Shown piece after piece: positions 34,850-45,747 of a DNA stretch of 64,000 bases. Position 1 is the stretch's first letter, and each line of letters begins with the position of its first letter. The notes below the pieces were generated by a model that was given only the letters and a program-made list of their open reading frames with translations, did not search any database and had not been told where the DNA came from. A program made the translations under genes and the position numbers. The stretch comes from Massospora cicadina (Eukaryota > Entomophthoromycota > Entomophthoromycetes > Entomophthorales > Entomophthoraceae): assembly GCA_022478985.1 (NCBI GenBank), contig JAKSZP010008012.1, forward strand, positions 116,414 to 180,413. Reading direction: 5' to 3'.

Positions 34850-36261
34850 TTAGGTGCAAGGGGGTGGGCACCTGGGCCCACCAGCCTCCTCTAGATCCCC
34901 ACAGGCCTTCACAGCAGTGTGGATGTTAGCAGCAACGCTATCGGGATTTTTGTTAATTTTTGTGGAAAGAGTTGCATTGGCTTTAGCCTTCACTTTTTGT
35001 TTTTCTGATGTCAGACAAATTTTTTGCGGTGCAGATGAGTTTGGTGCACCGTTGAGCAGGGTGAAAAAAATTTCAGTTAGGATGGGTCCCAAGTCAGTTT
35101 TGACTGGAGCTTGGGTGCAACAATTGGGTGAGATTGAATCCCCCAATGAATCCTCAGATTGATTGGCCCACTCGGCATGGGCTTCCCAATCTGATTGGTT
35201 GATGGATTCCTGAGTTGCTTCCGCCACAAAGGTTTCAATGTCCTCCTGGCATTGTGAGTGTGGGATAGCAGTGGTGGCTTTGGCTGCTTCCTTGGCCGCG
35301 GCCTGTGGGCCTGATTGGCCTTCTTCCACTCTTGCGGGGAGATAGGCTTTACCAGTAGGTAGCAGCCTTGTGCTCCCCACGGGAAAGCCTCTTTGGTGCT
35401 TGCAGTTGGTTTGTAGTGCGCCTCTCCACTGGCCATGGCCGCCGAGGGGTGCTCTTGGAATGTGACGCCCTCCTTGGTGGGACATGCGTGTGCCTTATGG
35501 CTGAATGCATCACAGTGGGTGCAAATGAGGGGCGCGCTGTCCACGGTCACCTGGAACGGGTGGGTGGTATGCCCTGCGATATCAATAAAAGTGGAGTGCG
35601 GGATCTGGGTTAGGTCCTTCATGATCTCCTTGGTTGGGGTCAGGACTGTAATGGCTTTGCCAGTACACAGGTGTGGCATCAGCGTGAAGCGTTACATTTC
35701 AAAAGATTGGATTTTGCCATATACTATGAGACCATCTTTCAGGTGTTGTTCCAAAATGTCACGTTTTACCGTAGTTGGAAAAAAGTCAAACGTGAGAAAA
35801 ATTTGGTTTGATTTTGTCCATCTGGTGCATTTGGTTTCAACAACCCATTGCCCTTTGGGGAGGTTAACCACTACATGCACCACAGCAGCCTTATCAGCTG
35901 CCTCTTTGATTTCAAAACCTAGGTCCAGCCAACCGTGTGACATGGAGTGAGGTGTGACATACACCACAGTCAGGAAAATTGTGTGCCCATCTTCACAAAA
36001 TTTTTCCCATAAGGCCATTTGTTGGATGTCCAGAAACACGTGGACTCCAAATTCCACCAACAAAAGTGGCTGGGAGTGTGGCGTGTTGATGTACTGGTTG
36101 CATCGTGCTTGCTATGTGAGTATTTCTGGGGAAATAGTGACCGCCGGTTCTTTAAAAATTTTGTCTATTCTGCCAGTTTCTCCAGGGCGTTTTCTAACAT
36201 TGGAGGCCGCGGGCCTTCCATCTGCTCCTCTTACCTTACTTGCCCAACTGCTCCCTGACAT
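34850..36261 (-). pseudogene. LINE ORF1 with CCHC zinc knuckle
   Basis: RNA-binding ORF1 protein. Start ATG at 36261 (MSGSSWASKVRGADGRPAAS). In the middle, VVVNLPKGQWVVETKCTRW and FLTFDFFPTTVKRD suggest an RRM-like fold, then comes the knuckle CTHCDAFSHKAHAC (CX2CX4HX4C) near 35525-35480, then a lysine- and proline-rich C terminus ending PRCPPPCT. In-frame stops lie near 36115 and 35690, and there is a shift near 35480. The TAA at 34852-34850 is followed six bases later by the ORF2 ATG in the same frame. Confidence 0.85.
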
Positions 36262-36383
36262 GGGCGCAGACTAATCTCCTCTGTGAGATTATCAAGCTAG
36301 ATATAGTATTGAATTGAAAAGGTTGCAAAAGTGATTGCAACGAGAAAGAAAAGTTCAGTTTGGGAGAATAATAAAAAGATAGA

Positions 36384-36399
36384 TTCTGGGACTAACGTT
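36384..36399. repeat. Target duplication of the LINE, 5' side
   Basis: TTCTGGGACTAACGTT, partner of 31064-31079. Confidence 0.8.
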
Positions 36400-36921
36400 T
36401 TAAAGACGCAACTTTACAAGTAAATAAACTTTCTTTTATCATAATCTAACATACAACCTTTCCCTCTCTATACATATTTATATTGCTAAAACTATTGTTA
36501 AAAGTTATGCACATAGCTCCTATTTTGTATAACCATGTTTAAACCAGCTGTCACATTCTTCTGAATTGTCTCTACTTTATCAAAAGGATGAACCTTCAGT
36601 GCCACCTTCAGATTAGAGAACAGAAAGAAGTCAGACAGAGCCAAATCTGGTGAATAGGGTGGATAATTAAAATCTGAAGGTGGCACTGAAGGTTCATCCT
36701 TTTGATAAAGTAGAGACAATTCAGAAGAATGTGACAGCTGGTTTAAACATGGTTATACAAAATAGGAACTATGTGCATACCTTAAAACAATTTTTTTAGA
36801 TTTATAAAAATAATAGAGAGGGAAAGGTTATACGTTTAAATTATGGTAAAAGAAAGTTTATTGATTTGTAAAGTTGTGTCTTAAAAACTTTAGTCCCAGA
36901 ACTTTTTGAATGAACTGTGTA

Positions 36922-37320
36922 TTGATTGCCCCCAGTAATCTGAGGAAAAGAACCTACCACATACAAACTTATGGTGTGGAAGGGTTGTTGGGGCGTTGCA
37001 GGTTGGTACTGATAACGTGTCTTAAAGCTATCTTGTTTTATTTTCAGGTCAAACAAGCATCCAGGACTTCAGCTATGGTCTCTATGATGCCCTCCCAGTG
37101 ATACTGCTCTTTAACCCAATCATAGATTTTTCAGACTTTGCCATGGCCCATGATAGTGTGAGACTCCATGATTATAGGTATTTGCTCGGATGCTGGAGAT
37201 AAGGCCACCATTTTACTTCTACTTCTTATATAACTTCCCGCTCTTCACCTTGATGTTGTGGGAGTGCCGTTCAAACAACTTTTGTACTGGCTTATTTTCA
37301 TCAACCCATACGTCTGGAGT
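36922..37320 (-). pseudogene. Element B integrase, first part
   Basis: HHCC-type region (HTIMGHGKV then IYDWVKEQYHWEGIIETIAE, near 37170-37080) and the start of the core (PFHTISLYVVGSFPQITGGN, 36985-36930), where SLD of the catalytic motif is SLY. It stops at the TA next to the mariner and resumes at 31043 with the strand that normally follows. Confidence 0.8.
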
Positions 37321-37349
37321 CATTAGGAGGTCATGCAACCTCTCTGCTT

Positions 37350-38824
37350 TGCTATTGTTAAGGTGAAGGACAGGCAGCCAAGTCAACCCAACAACATTCA
37401 TATGACATGTTCCATCTCGACAATCAATGGCCATATCATAGTGCTGGAGCATTAGAGCCCAGAGAGCCAACCGCCCAGTGGGGTCCTTCATAGTTTGTAG
37501 CCTTTTCAATGATACGTGGTCAGTAATTACTTTAAATCAAGACCCATATAATAAAGGATGGTAGAATTTGACAGTGAGCAGGACTGCTAAGCACTCCTTC
37601 TCAGTGGCGCTGTAGTTGCACTCAGATTTGGAGAGCATTTAACTGAAATAAGACACATGATGATTGACTCCATTTTCATCCAACTGAGCCAAGATAGCTC
37701 CAACGGCTTAGTCAGAGGCATATGTGATCAACATGGAAGGCTTTCCATAGTCATAGTGGAGGAGTATTGGCCTTTTTGCAATAGTGCCTTCAGGGTCTCA
37801 AAAGCGGCCTTTTGTTCAGCACCCCAATAAAAGGGGGTGTCCTTATCCAAGAGACATACGAGGGACTCATTAAGCTGGGCGAACTTGGGGATGAACAGAT
37901 GGTAATACCCCATCATACCAAGAGTATCTGGATGTCACAAAGGTTTTGGACGCGGAATTCTTGAAAATTGCTTTAACTTTATCTTGTAGAGGTTATATCC
38001 CATCTTGTGAGATGGCGTGCCAAAAAACCTTTGTGACATCCAGATAAATGTGCATTTAGAGGGCTTTAATTTGATATTAGAAGCCCGCAAGCGTTGAAAC
38101 ACCTTCTTTAGGCGCATGAGATGCTCGTTGAACTTTTTGAAGAATACTGTGAAGTTATCAAGGTAGACAATCACACAGATCAGCTTAAGGTCCTGGAGAA
38201 TGTGATCCATGGTCATCTGAAAAGTATCAGGCGCATTACACAAACATGAGGTAGCCAAGTGGGTTGTAATAAACCCTCGCTGCATATAAGGGCGCACTAC
38301 TCCTGATCCTGTGGAGTAAGGTCCATCTGCTAATACCCGCTAGCCAAGTCAATGGAGGAAAAGAATTTAGCCCTGAGAGTTGGGCCATAGCATCATCAAT
38401 GCGGGGGATAAGATAACGGTCCCTCTTTGTGAGGTTGTTCAGTTTGTAATAGTCCATAACAACTTGACGCCTTTATTTTTCTTTTTATCAATAGGAGCGG
38501 GGATGACCAGGGGGTTTTGGAAGGCACCAACGACCAAGCACCCGGTAGCTGTTTGAGCTCAGCCCACATCTTTAGCTCCTCAACTTTGGAACTATGATAG
38601 GGTTTGGGGTGTATAGGGCGAGCATCCCCCACATCAATGGTATGAGTCCAACCTTTCATGTGCCCATAGTTGGTGTCAGAGGTGAAGAAGATGTTGCTAT
38701 AGGACTCCACTAAGTTGTGGACCTTGTCAAGCTCGGCGGGGGTTAGTTCATCAGAAACATTGACAGTAGGATGACTTTCATAGTGATTGGTCTGCTGGTA
38801 AGCCCACATTAGCCATAGATCCAA
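37350..38824 (-). pseudogene. Element B reverse transcriptase and RNase H
   Basis: The lead-in is at 38824-38600 (ESYSNIFFTSDTNYGHMKGW, THTIDVGDARPIHPKPYHSS). RT shows RIDDAMAQL near 38395, CNAPDTFQMTMDHIL near 38235, VYLDNFTVFFKKF near 38165 (YLDN for YLDD), and the thumb MMGYYHLFIPKFAQL at 37916. The RNase H end reads LALWALMLQHYDMAIDCRDG near 37470-37410. An inverted duplication (37926-37949 against 38020-38045) sits at the palm-thumb border. Stops are frequent. Confidence 0.85.
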
Positions 38825-38856
38825 TACAGTAAAATTGTTTTATTCCTTATAGAGGA

Positions 38857-39100
38857 ATCAGCATACTTCTTTCGATCTCTTGATACTTTTTTACAACTAT
38901 ATCCTTCTTGGGAAGATTTTCTAACACAAGATTTATAGGTCTTTGATAGGCAGGGTCTAGAACGCCCAGTCAAACTCTGTGCTCCAAAGAACTAACTCCG
39001 TCATTAATAGTTAGATGCAATAAAAAGTTGGTGGATTTGTAAGGTAATCTTAGTATCAGCTACTCGATGTTCACCCGCTTTAATTACTACCTCTTCAGAA
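38857..39100 (-). pseudogene. Element B dUTPase domain
   Basis: Reads VVIKAGEHRVADTKITLQIH, then after a shift INDGVSSLEHRV, LGVLDPAYQRPINLVLENLP and KKDIVVKKYQEIERSMLIPL. The GVLDPAYQRPINLVL string is close to the GVIDPDYRGEI-VLL motif of dUTPases, followed by the hydrophobic final strand. Its place between protease and RT is the same as in elements A, E, I and L. Confidence 0.7.
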
Positions 39101-39419
39101 GCATTCAAAATGGATACCTTCGAGGGCGTCCACTTAGAGAGGCAACATTTTTATGCTGTCCTGCCATGGTGTAATGTAATTATAAGGCGTAAGAGGGAAC
39201 TCAACGGTGCAAGCATAATACTTAAGTTAAAATCATCATCTGTTAAAATCAGAGGGACCTTGTTTTAAGCAAGAAGATTTAACCCTTCTTCAATTTAATA
39301 ACCCCTTCATATTAGAGCATTAACAGGGTACCAATGAGTAGATCATAGGTACTGTTGGCCAAAACAACCGCGTGAGCTGAGAGGAGATGTTTCATAAATT
39401 GGATAGATAAATATGAGTA

Positions 39420-39580
39420 GCCCCTATGACACAAGTGTTGTTTGGCCCTGCGGTTCTAAACTCTTGTGTAGAGTCGAAGTCAGAGGCCAACTTAATTTTT
39501 TTCAAATGGATAGATGACACAATGTTCACAGGGGACCCAGTGTCAAGAGTAGCCTTAACCCATACTCCATTTACAATGAC
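39420..39580 (-). pseudogene. Element B protease
   Basis: Aspartic protease fragment VKATLDTGSPVNIVSSIHLK, with the catalytic DTG intact at 39536-39544, followed by KIKLASDFDS. The GVN... part that follows is worn. It lies between gag and the dUTPase. Confidence 0.75.
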
Positions 39581-40119
39581 CTCAACTTTAGTTAAATTCT
39601 ACCTAAGTTGGGGGGAAGAGTGAGGACCTCCTTCAGCAAGAGAGTAGAAGCAAGATGATTGGCAGTAAAAGAATTTATCCTGGATAGACTGTAGTGTATA
39701 CACACTCTAAGTGGGCCAGATCATTGTGGCAATGAGCTAGTCAGCGTCACAGGTGGTATCAATAACCTCCAGGCCTCTCAACACCTGATAAAAATATATT
39801 TGCCGGGGTATCCTAGCCCAATTCACTCTCTCCAGGTTTAATCAGTTGGGTACCTCTACTTCACTTGGGGCTCCTAAAACATAATGACTCACATTTTCAC
39901 TACCCCCTTCAGATCTGTTATCAGAGGGGTTATCAATGAATGTTAGGGAGCCCATAGGAGTTGAAGTAGGTTCAGGGCTTCACCTAGGGCAAGATAGGTT
40001 TTGGGGTTGTTCCTCCACCTTACTAACTTTGGGGAGGCGTTGCCATTGTGACAGCTCGATTTTCGACCTTTAAAGTAGGAGGCTTATGCTGCCTCATGGA
40101 GATAGGGTTCATACTAAAT

Positions 40120-41130
40120 TTAGTTAGATAAGAGCTTAAGGGAGGTAGCGCTGTGGGGGTTATGCTTTAACTTCAACAGCTTTAGGTCTTTCAGTGGCTG
40201 AGTGCTTTTTGAAACAGGCGGTTTAGCCTTTGTGACCTGGTCATCTAACCCATTATTAGTGGGGGCGATTGGCACCCAAGAAGGGGATTTAGGCTGAAGA
40301 ACAGGCTTTGAAACCACTTGGGACGGCTTCTTAGAAGAAAAATATGGGCAGGGCAAAGTGACAACTGCTTTCACCAATTGAGCTTTCCGTACTGGAATGG
40401 AGGGGAGCATTGACTCGTCACAGCCATTACCATCTGATTATCGTTATTATAAGAAGAAGCAGTTTGTAATGGCAACTCTTTAGTAGCAGGTTTCAAGAGG
40501 GAAGCTGCCATAGTAGAGGCTAAAATGGTCAGCGTAGATGCTTGGCTCAGAGACCCTTGCATATGGTCAAGTTTATAAATTTCATCCACCTCTAGAAAGG
40601 CTTCCTTGATATCACGTACACCTCGAAATGAGCGCTATACAGAAGAGAGACGCATTGCCAAGGAGTTATGAGACGCCAAGCTATCCAGATAGCCTCAATA
40701 GCATCATATAGGGGTAGCATTTTAGCAAGCAATAATGGTTGGCTTTATTTTAAAAGCGTTCAGCAAAAGAAGAGATGAATTCGCCCTGTTGCAGGCTAAG
40801 GCATATAATGGCCTGTTTTTCCGGTTAAAATTTTGTAAGGATCCGAATTCTTTAGTGAATTCTTGCTTCACCTCCGCCCAGGTGGTGAGGGTGGCCATGT
40901 GCAAAACCATTATCTCTTGAGCACCATGACTCAAGCGGGGAAGGAGGTACTTTATTTTAAGATGGTCCGTTGCCCCTTCCATAGCAGCTTCATACATAAA
41001 GAGGAAAGAAGCAACTTCCCTAACCCAATGTAAATTTGTCTCTAAAAGGGGGTTTATGGATACTAGGAGAGGTCCATAAGGTTCTTGCAATGAGTGCTGC
41101 TCAAGACTTTTGAGGCAGAGACAAAGCATT
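40120..41130 (-). pseudogene. gag: Element B gag
   Basis: Open frame 41129-40722 (135 codons) with capsid-like sequence (WVREVASFLFMYEAAMEGAT; AEVKQEFTKEFGSLQNF). A lysine-, proline- and serine-rich region follows at 40410-40120 (PPVSKSTQPLKDLKLLKLK). No zinc knuckle was found. It starts within 100 bp of the PBS. Confidence 0.65.
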
Positions 41131-41206
41131 ATCTAGCTGGAGTATAATAAAGCTAGCCTGGGGTTTATTTCCATTGTATTATTTGTTTTTTTGTGGTGTA
41201 CAGGTT

Positions 41207-41224
41207 CCCCTGTAGTGAACACCA
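41207..41224 (-). other. Primer binding site of element B
   Basis: Minus strand TGGTGTTCACTACAGGGG, two bases inside the 5' LTR. It differs from the E site at one position over the first 16 bases. Confidence 0.7.
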
Positions 41225-41226
41225 CT

Positions 41227-41888
41227 TGTTGGAATTTAGGGGTTTTTAAGCTCTCTGGTGCATTTGGGCCTAAATATCAATACTTAGGGGACTTAAACTA
41301 CTTTTCATAGTAAAAATTAATAAATACTAAAAACTAGAAAGTTGTGTTTTCTATAGTTTTATTAGTTATTGTAGGAGGTAAGAAATGAACCCTCTTTATA
41401 ATTTAATAATTAGTATTTAAAGTGTTAAGGCTTCAAGTTTAGATGGCTTAGTAACATCTAAATTAGAGAATATTAATATTTATTATTGGATCTTGGGAGC
41501 TTCACTTTGATGTGATGGTCAATAGAGGGCAGGTGAAATAAGTCCGTGTGGTAAGGTTTTGATGTATTTCACCCATTAAGTGGGCTGTAAAAATTTTGCA
41601 CTTGGTTGGACCCCCTCTGACCCTATAAAATGGGCTGGGTTCCAAGGTGTAGGATTTACTAAAGTGGAAGTGGCCTGGGAGGCGCTTATGATGAACTTTC
41701 CAAATTTGGACAACGATATAGTACGATCCAATTGCCCAAACTCATTTTGCTTTCCCAATTTTTATTAAAAAGTGTTACTCCAATTTGAGGAGATCCACTG
41801 GGAATCAGCCAGGGTCTTTTGGCCAATGTTTTCATCATTTACCTTCAAACCACAATTTTCTATACATTGGACTTGTGATTGTCCAACT
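41227..41888 (-). repeat. 5' LTR of element B
   Basis: 662 bp. On the plus strand it starts TGTTGGAATTTAG and ends CCAACT (probably CCAACA before mutation), next to the duplicated GTTGA. It matches 24115-24638 over its first about 540 bp. Confidence 0.75.
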
Positions 41889-41893
41889 GTTGA

Positions 41894-43010
41894 TAATAAA
41901 TCACAGATATTCCAACTCTTTTTTTGAAAATGGCACTTACTCAGCTTGATTTTTAGATTAGCTGCAGTCAGTCTCTTGATTTCTTCCAAGTTCTGCAAAT
42001 GGTCAATAAATGTCCTACTGAACAAATTTATCTCATCCACTTACACCAGGATGCATGATAACTTCAGGCTACTTGATATGGCGTCCATGGCCCTCTGGAA
42101 TGTCGCAGGCACATTACAAAGACCTTGGGCCATCATAGTCAGATGATATAGCCCCTGCATAATAACGATCACGCATTTCTCTTGGTCCTGCTTTGGCAAA
42201 TCTATTTGCCAAAATATGGATATCAGATCCATTGTAGAAAAATACTTCTCTTCTCTCAATTGATCTAACGCATCATTGATGCGTGGTAATGGATAAAAAG
42301 TTTTTTTCATTACCTTATTCAGCTTCCAATAATCTATCACCACCTGATTAGAGCCATTCTTCTTCTCCACAATCAGGTTAAGACTCTCCCAGGGACTCAA
42401 CAATGGAACTAGAATCTCATGCCTCACTAGTTTGCTGTACTCTTCTTACACTACCGCTTTGGCAAACTTTGGCCATCAAATTGGTCTCATTCTAATTAGC
42501 AATTTTTCCTGGTGTTGACTTTGTGGATGACATTAATTGCTTATCTCAAATCATGGTCATCCTGGGAGAATATTTCCCAATACTTTTTGAATATTTTTAT
42601 CATTACCTCCTACTGTCTTTCTGTCATATCAGAGAGTTGCTCTCAATCAACTGATAAGTTGATACTCTTAGCCACCCCTACCAGTAATCCCATCTCATTG
42701 AGTGGTCCCATAATCATAAATTTCCTCAAAATCGCCTTTGAGATCAGATGAACAAACATGATGATCTTATTCTTCTTGATTTTCATCAGTTTTCACACAA
42801 AGTCGCCAAGAGAACTCAAATTTCATCATGACCCAGCATAATTATTCCTGGAGCCACCCAAGGCTCTACTTTGGACTTCTTTCAGAGGCTTCCAACTTCT
42901 CTATACAACAGCTTGGGTATCTCTAATATCAATCTCATGTCAACTAGGATCTGCAATCCCATCAGTATGATCCTCAAATTCTTGATTCCCAATGAAGTTC
43001 CCAATTTTCC
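41894..43010 (-). pseudogene. Element A dUTPase and RT, first part
   Basis: dUTPase-like segment at 42990-42760: LVDMRLILEIPKLLYREV, PGIIMLGHDEI, a stop, VLLATL, then IKKNKIIMFVHLI. The RT lead-in reads KYWEIFSQDDHDL and AINVIHKVNT. RT 42427-42041 is open for 128 codons (VVIDYWKLNKVMKKTFYPLP, YFSTMDLISIFWQIDLP, GLCNVPATFQRAMDAI). The YLDD position reads stop-V-D-E. The frame goes to FIINS at 41894 and continues at 24109. Confidence 0.75.
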
Positions 43011-43775
43011 AGGATTTCCGTTAGCATGTCTCTTAATTGAAATGCAATCCAATACTCTTATTTGATTGTTTTACATATTAATTTCAAACAATCTATCAAC
43101 TAGTGTCTCATCTAAACACCTCGCTCCTCAAAACTATTTTAAGTGGACCCAATTTCAACATAAGTTGGCCCAACTGAAAATCTTACATCTTAAGTAAATA
43201 TTTGGTGGAACATGTTCTCTTTCAGCGCTAAAAAGTTTTATATCTAGGCTGTAACTCCTTTTGACAAATCTTGAGTATCTTTTTCAGTGTCATTCACCAT
43301 ATAGGGGTCACATTTGCATCTATGAATTTACAAACTCATTGACTTGCTTCATTAAATGCTCTATGTCTGTGCTGAATAAAAGCAATTGAACATGATCCGC
43401 TTCATGTTCAGTTTCTAAGAATAAATTTCTTTAACTAGATCGCCTTATTTCTTATTTAATGACGTTATTTTCCCTAGCAACTCATTACTGAAATTAGAGA
43501 CGTCCTTGACTACTTCCTCAATCTTGGCAACTCTCTCCTCCAAAGAAGCAGATTCTCTGTGACTGCTTGAATTTAAGTTGTTCTTGTTGACTGTTGTCAA
43601 CTACATCCAGAGTTTTCTTAACTCGTTCTTGTATGAAATCTTATAATGGTGTATCCTACTTAACTACCCCCTTTGGTGAGCATTAATTATCAAGATAGAG
43701 GACTTTCAATGATCAGTAAAGACATATAGTTCCCCAAAAGCTAGCTTCACAGGTTCAATATATGCACATTTCACG
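43011..43775 (-). pseudogene. Element A gag or gag-pol linker, worn
   Basis: Minus-strand pieces such as QERVKKTLDVVDNSQQEQLK near 43640-43580 look helical, like the E gag N terminus. No protease motif was found. Read as part of A from its position between the dUTPase and the gag region. Confidence 0.35.
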
Positions 43776-43780
43776 CTTTC

Positions 43781-44780
43781 TGATAGTAGTTGATAATTTA
43801 TTGATAATAGTATGAAATCTAATATCTGTAGTTGATTAAATAACCCATTATAGTACAATAATAGACCTGTACTTCTCCTATGAATTACTCTTGATGTCAA
43901 CTATAGGGACTTCTTCCCTTAACCCCTAAGTTGATTTACGCTCAGATCCAGAAGGTTACAGCCTTTCCTCTTGTGAAATGTAGTCTGCAGCAATTCACGT
44001 CTAAGTTTATTTCTCTTTAAAGGATCCTCAATTCTTACTATTTATCCAACAAAAGATTCCCCAATTATTGCACTCAGCAATAATTTCTTTGCAGATGGAT
44101 AGAACTTATCACAATAATGAATTCCAACTTTTATTTTTTATTAACGTGAATTATCAGGGAATTTTATAGAGAAATATGGCGTCCAACCCTTGTTTGGCGC
44201 CTCAGCCATGAAACGGCAGCTGTTATCATTGAACTTCCCTTTGACATCTCACCAGTGGTGCTCTTCTCCATCTGGTTAGGATTCCTTCGTCAAAAATCCT
44301 CAAGACCAAAAATGGACAGATTCAGAAAGCATGTCCCTATCGTTTCCTACTTAATCCCAGAAACAACCATATTTGGCGAGCAACCCACTTAGATAATAGT
44401 ACTTGTTACCCGTTATAACAGGTCGCTAACCAACTGATCAATTCACTAGTTAAAAGTGACATCACTCGCCTTGCAACTGCTCATTAAATTTTCTAATTGG
44501 TCATTGATGAAACCTAACTGATCCCAAGTGATACACCTAATAGTTAATCAATGAACAACTATCAGATGACCCATTTTTTGGCAATTCCGCCTGATAAGAT
44601 TAATAATTTACCCAGATCAATCCCTGATGGATCCAAACCTGGCGAAATACCCAAGATTCCCAAACATTACTAACCCAAAATTGGGTTCAACCTATATCCA
44701 ATTCACTTGACATTGGGAATTATACCCTAGCGATCCATAGATAATCAAGGAGGCTGAAAAGGTGGGTAAAACTCCCAACA
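43781..44780. repeat. Solo-LTR-like repeat, copy 3 of 3
   Basis: 1,000 bp from TGATAGTAGTTGATAATT to ACTCCCAACA, aligning with 23-1050 and 19692-20689. It lies inside the gag part of element A, so it is probably a later insertion. No 5-bp target duplication was recognised. Confidence 0.6.
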
Positions 44781-44784
44781 TTAC

Positions 44785-45640
44785 CTGAGCTTCTTTCTCA
44801 CATCTGCTAACCTGTAGGTGCTAAATATTTGGTATTCTCAAGAGAAGCTTTATAGGTTACTCCTTGCCCAGTTGAGCAACCTTGAACTCTTAAGCGGGGG
44901 TACCCTATAAGGTTCTGCACCAGACGCCGCTTAAGTTCTTCAACATGGGACAAGACTTAAAACAGTTTCTGCTCCACCATAGCTACGCGTTAATAATCCC
45001 CAGGTTAAGGATTGGTGCATCCAGCAAGAGTTTTCTGTGAGTCTGCTCTTCATGCTTTACAAGTTTCTTGGCATAATGATTAAGTAGAGATTGGGTGCAA
45101 GCAGCAGACAAGTTTAGTTTATTGCGGAAAAAACTTCATAGCCTCTTCTACATACTTCACTACACCAGTATACATGGTGGTGAGCCACCATGAAACTAAA
45201 TGATCTATGTGCGGTTTGACTCCACACCAGATTGCGCTTTTCAGTATGCTCAGAGGTCAGATTGCATAAATTATCATAGGCTAATATTAAAGCATCATGG
45301 TTTGTCAGGTGATGGTGCAACTCCTCTGATGAACACCTAAAAGGTGTATCATGTAGAACTTAGCAGGATGGGCAATATTGCAAACATAAGTAGTTAGGTT
45401 AATAGGCTGATTATAGGTATCTGGAAGGATTTGAGTCTCATAGAGGTACATTAGACAATCCTCTACAGAAGAACCTCTTTCATGGGAAGAAATGTTTCTG
45501 GGGTTAAACACGCCATGAGTTAAGTCCCTTACTACAACAGCTGCAGGCCAGGTAAGGCGGCGGGCCTCAAGTATAATTATTCTTTCAAACTGTTCTTTTT
45601 CAAAAGATATGGTTGGGGCTATCCATAAGGTCATCCTCTA
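44785..45640 (-). pseudogene. gag: Element A gag, N-terminal part
   Basis: Two minus-strand frames, 45634-45305 (EKEQFERIIILEARRLTWPA) and 45320-45114 (YDNLCNLTSEHTEKRNLVWS), lie directly behind the PBS, where gag belongs. Similarity to other Gag proteins is weak, so the call rests on position. Confidence 0.45.
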
Positions 45641-45727
45641 CCTTATCTCCGTTTCTCACCCAACAGTGACACTTCCAGCAGGAACGCCCTCCATTTTGAC
45701 TATATTTAACTTGTGGTGTACAAGGAG

Positions 45728-45744
45728 CCCCTTAGTGAGCACCA
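45728..45744 (-). other. Primer binding site of element A
   Basis: Minus strand TGGTGCTCACTAAGGGG, close to the E and B sites and placed just inside an LTR-like end (TGTGTGAATC at 45748). Confidence 0.65.
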
Positions 45745-45747
45745 CTT

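Larger units (their letters stand above)
31080..36383 (-). mobile_element. LINE (non-LTR retrotransposon), about 5.3 kb
   Basis: Minus-strand LINE with a 5' UTR (36383-36262), ORF1 with a CCHC knuckle (36261-34850), ORF2 with APE endonuclease, RT and a C-terminal zinc-finger-like region (34843 to about 31120), and a 3' tail ending CACAATAAATTAAAAAAT. Flanked by a 16-bp duplication. It looks full length at the 5' side. CpG is frequent compared with its surroundings and the reading frames are long, so it is the youngest large insertion here, though stops show this copy is dead. Confidence 0.9.
31046..36919. mobile_element. Palindromic (fold-back) mariner relic, split by a LINE
   Basis: Flanked by TA at 31044-31045 and 36920-36921, with ends CACAGTGCATTCAAAAAGTT and its inverted partner. 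Without the LINE it is about 554 bp: a left arm (31046-31079 plus 36400-36614) and a right arm (36671-36919), each 249 bp and inverted copies of each other, around a 56-bp spacer. Reading inward, both arms carry the mariner transposase 3' end. The spacer plus the right-hand side gives YPPYSPDLALSDFFLF then KVALKVHPFDKVETIQKN on the minus strand (36719-36498). It lacks the rest of the transposase, so it is a non-autonomous derivative. Confidence 0.85.
24110..41893 (-). mobile_element. Element B: Ty3-like retrotransposon nested in A
   Basis: Flanked by a perfect 5-bp duplication GTTGA at 24110-24114 and 41889-41893; the element itself is 24115-41888. The minus-strand order is 5' LTR (41227-41888), PBS (41207-41224), gag (41130-40120), protease (about 39570), dUTPase (39100-38857), RT (38824-37700), RNase H, integrase (37320-36922 and 31045-30767), and a truncated 3' LTR (24115-24638). 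A mariner carrying a LINE splits the integrase, and element E separates the integrase from the 3' LTR. Confidence 0.85.

Noticed and set aside
31187..36274. Plus-strand open frames in the LINE region (for example 35435-35950, 32240-32587)
   Set aside because: They are mirror frames of the GC-richer LINE ORFs on the minus strand and show no motifs of their own.
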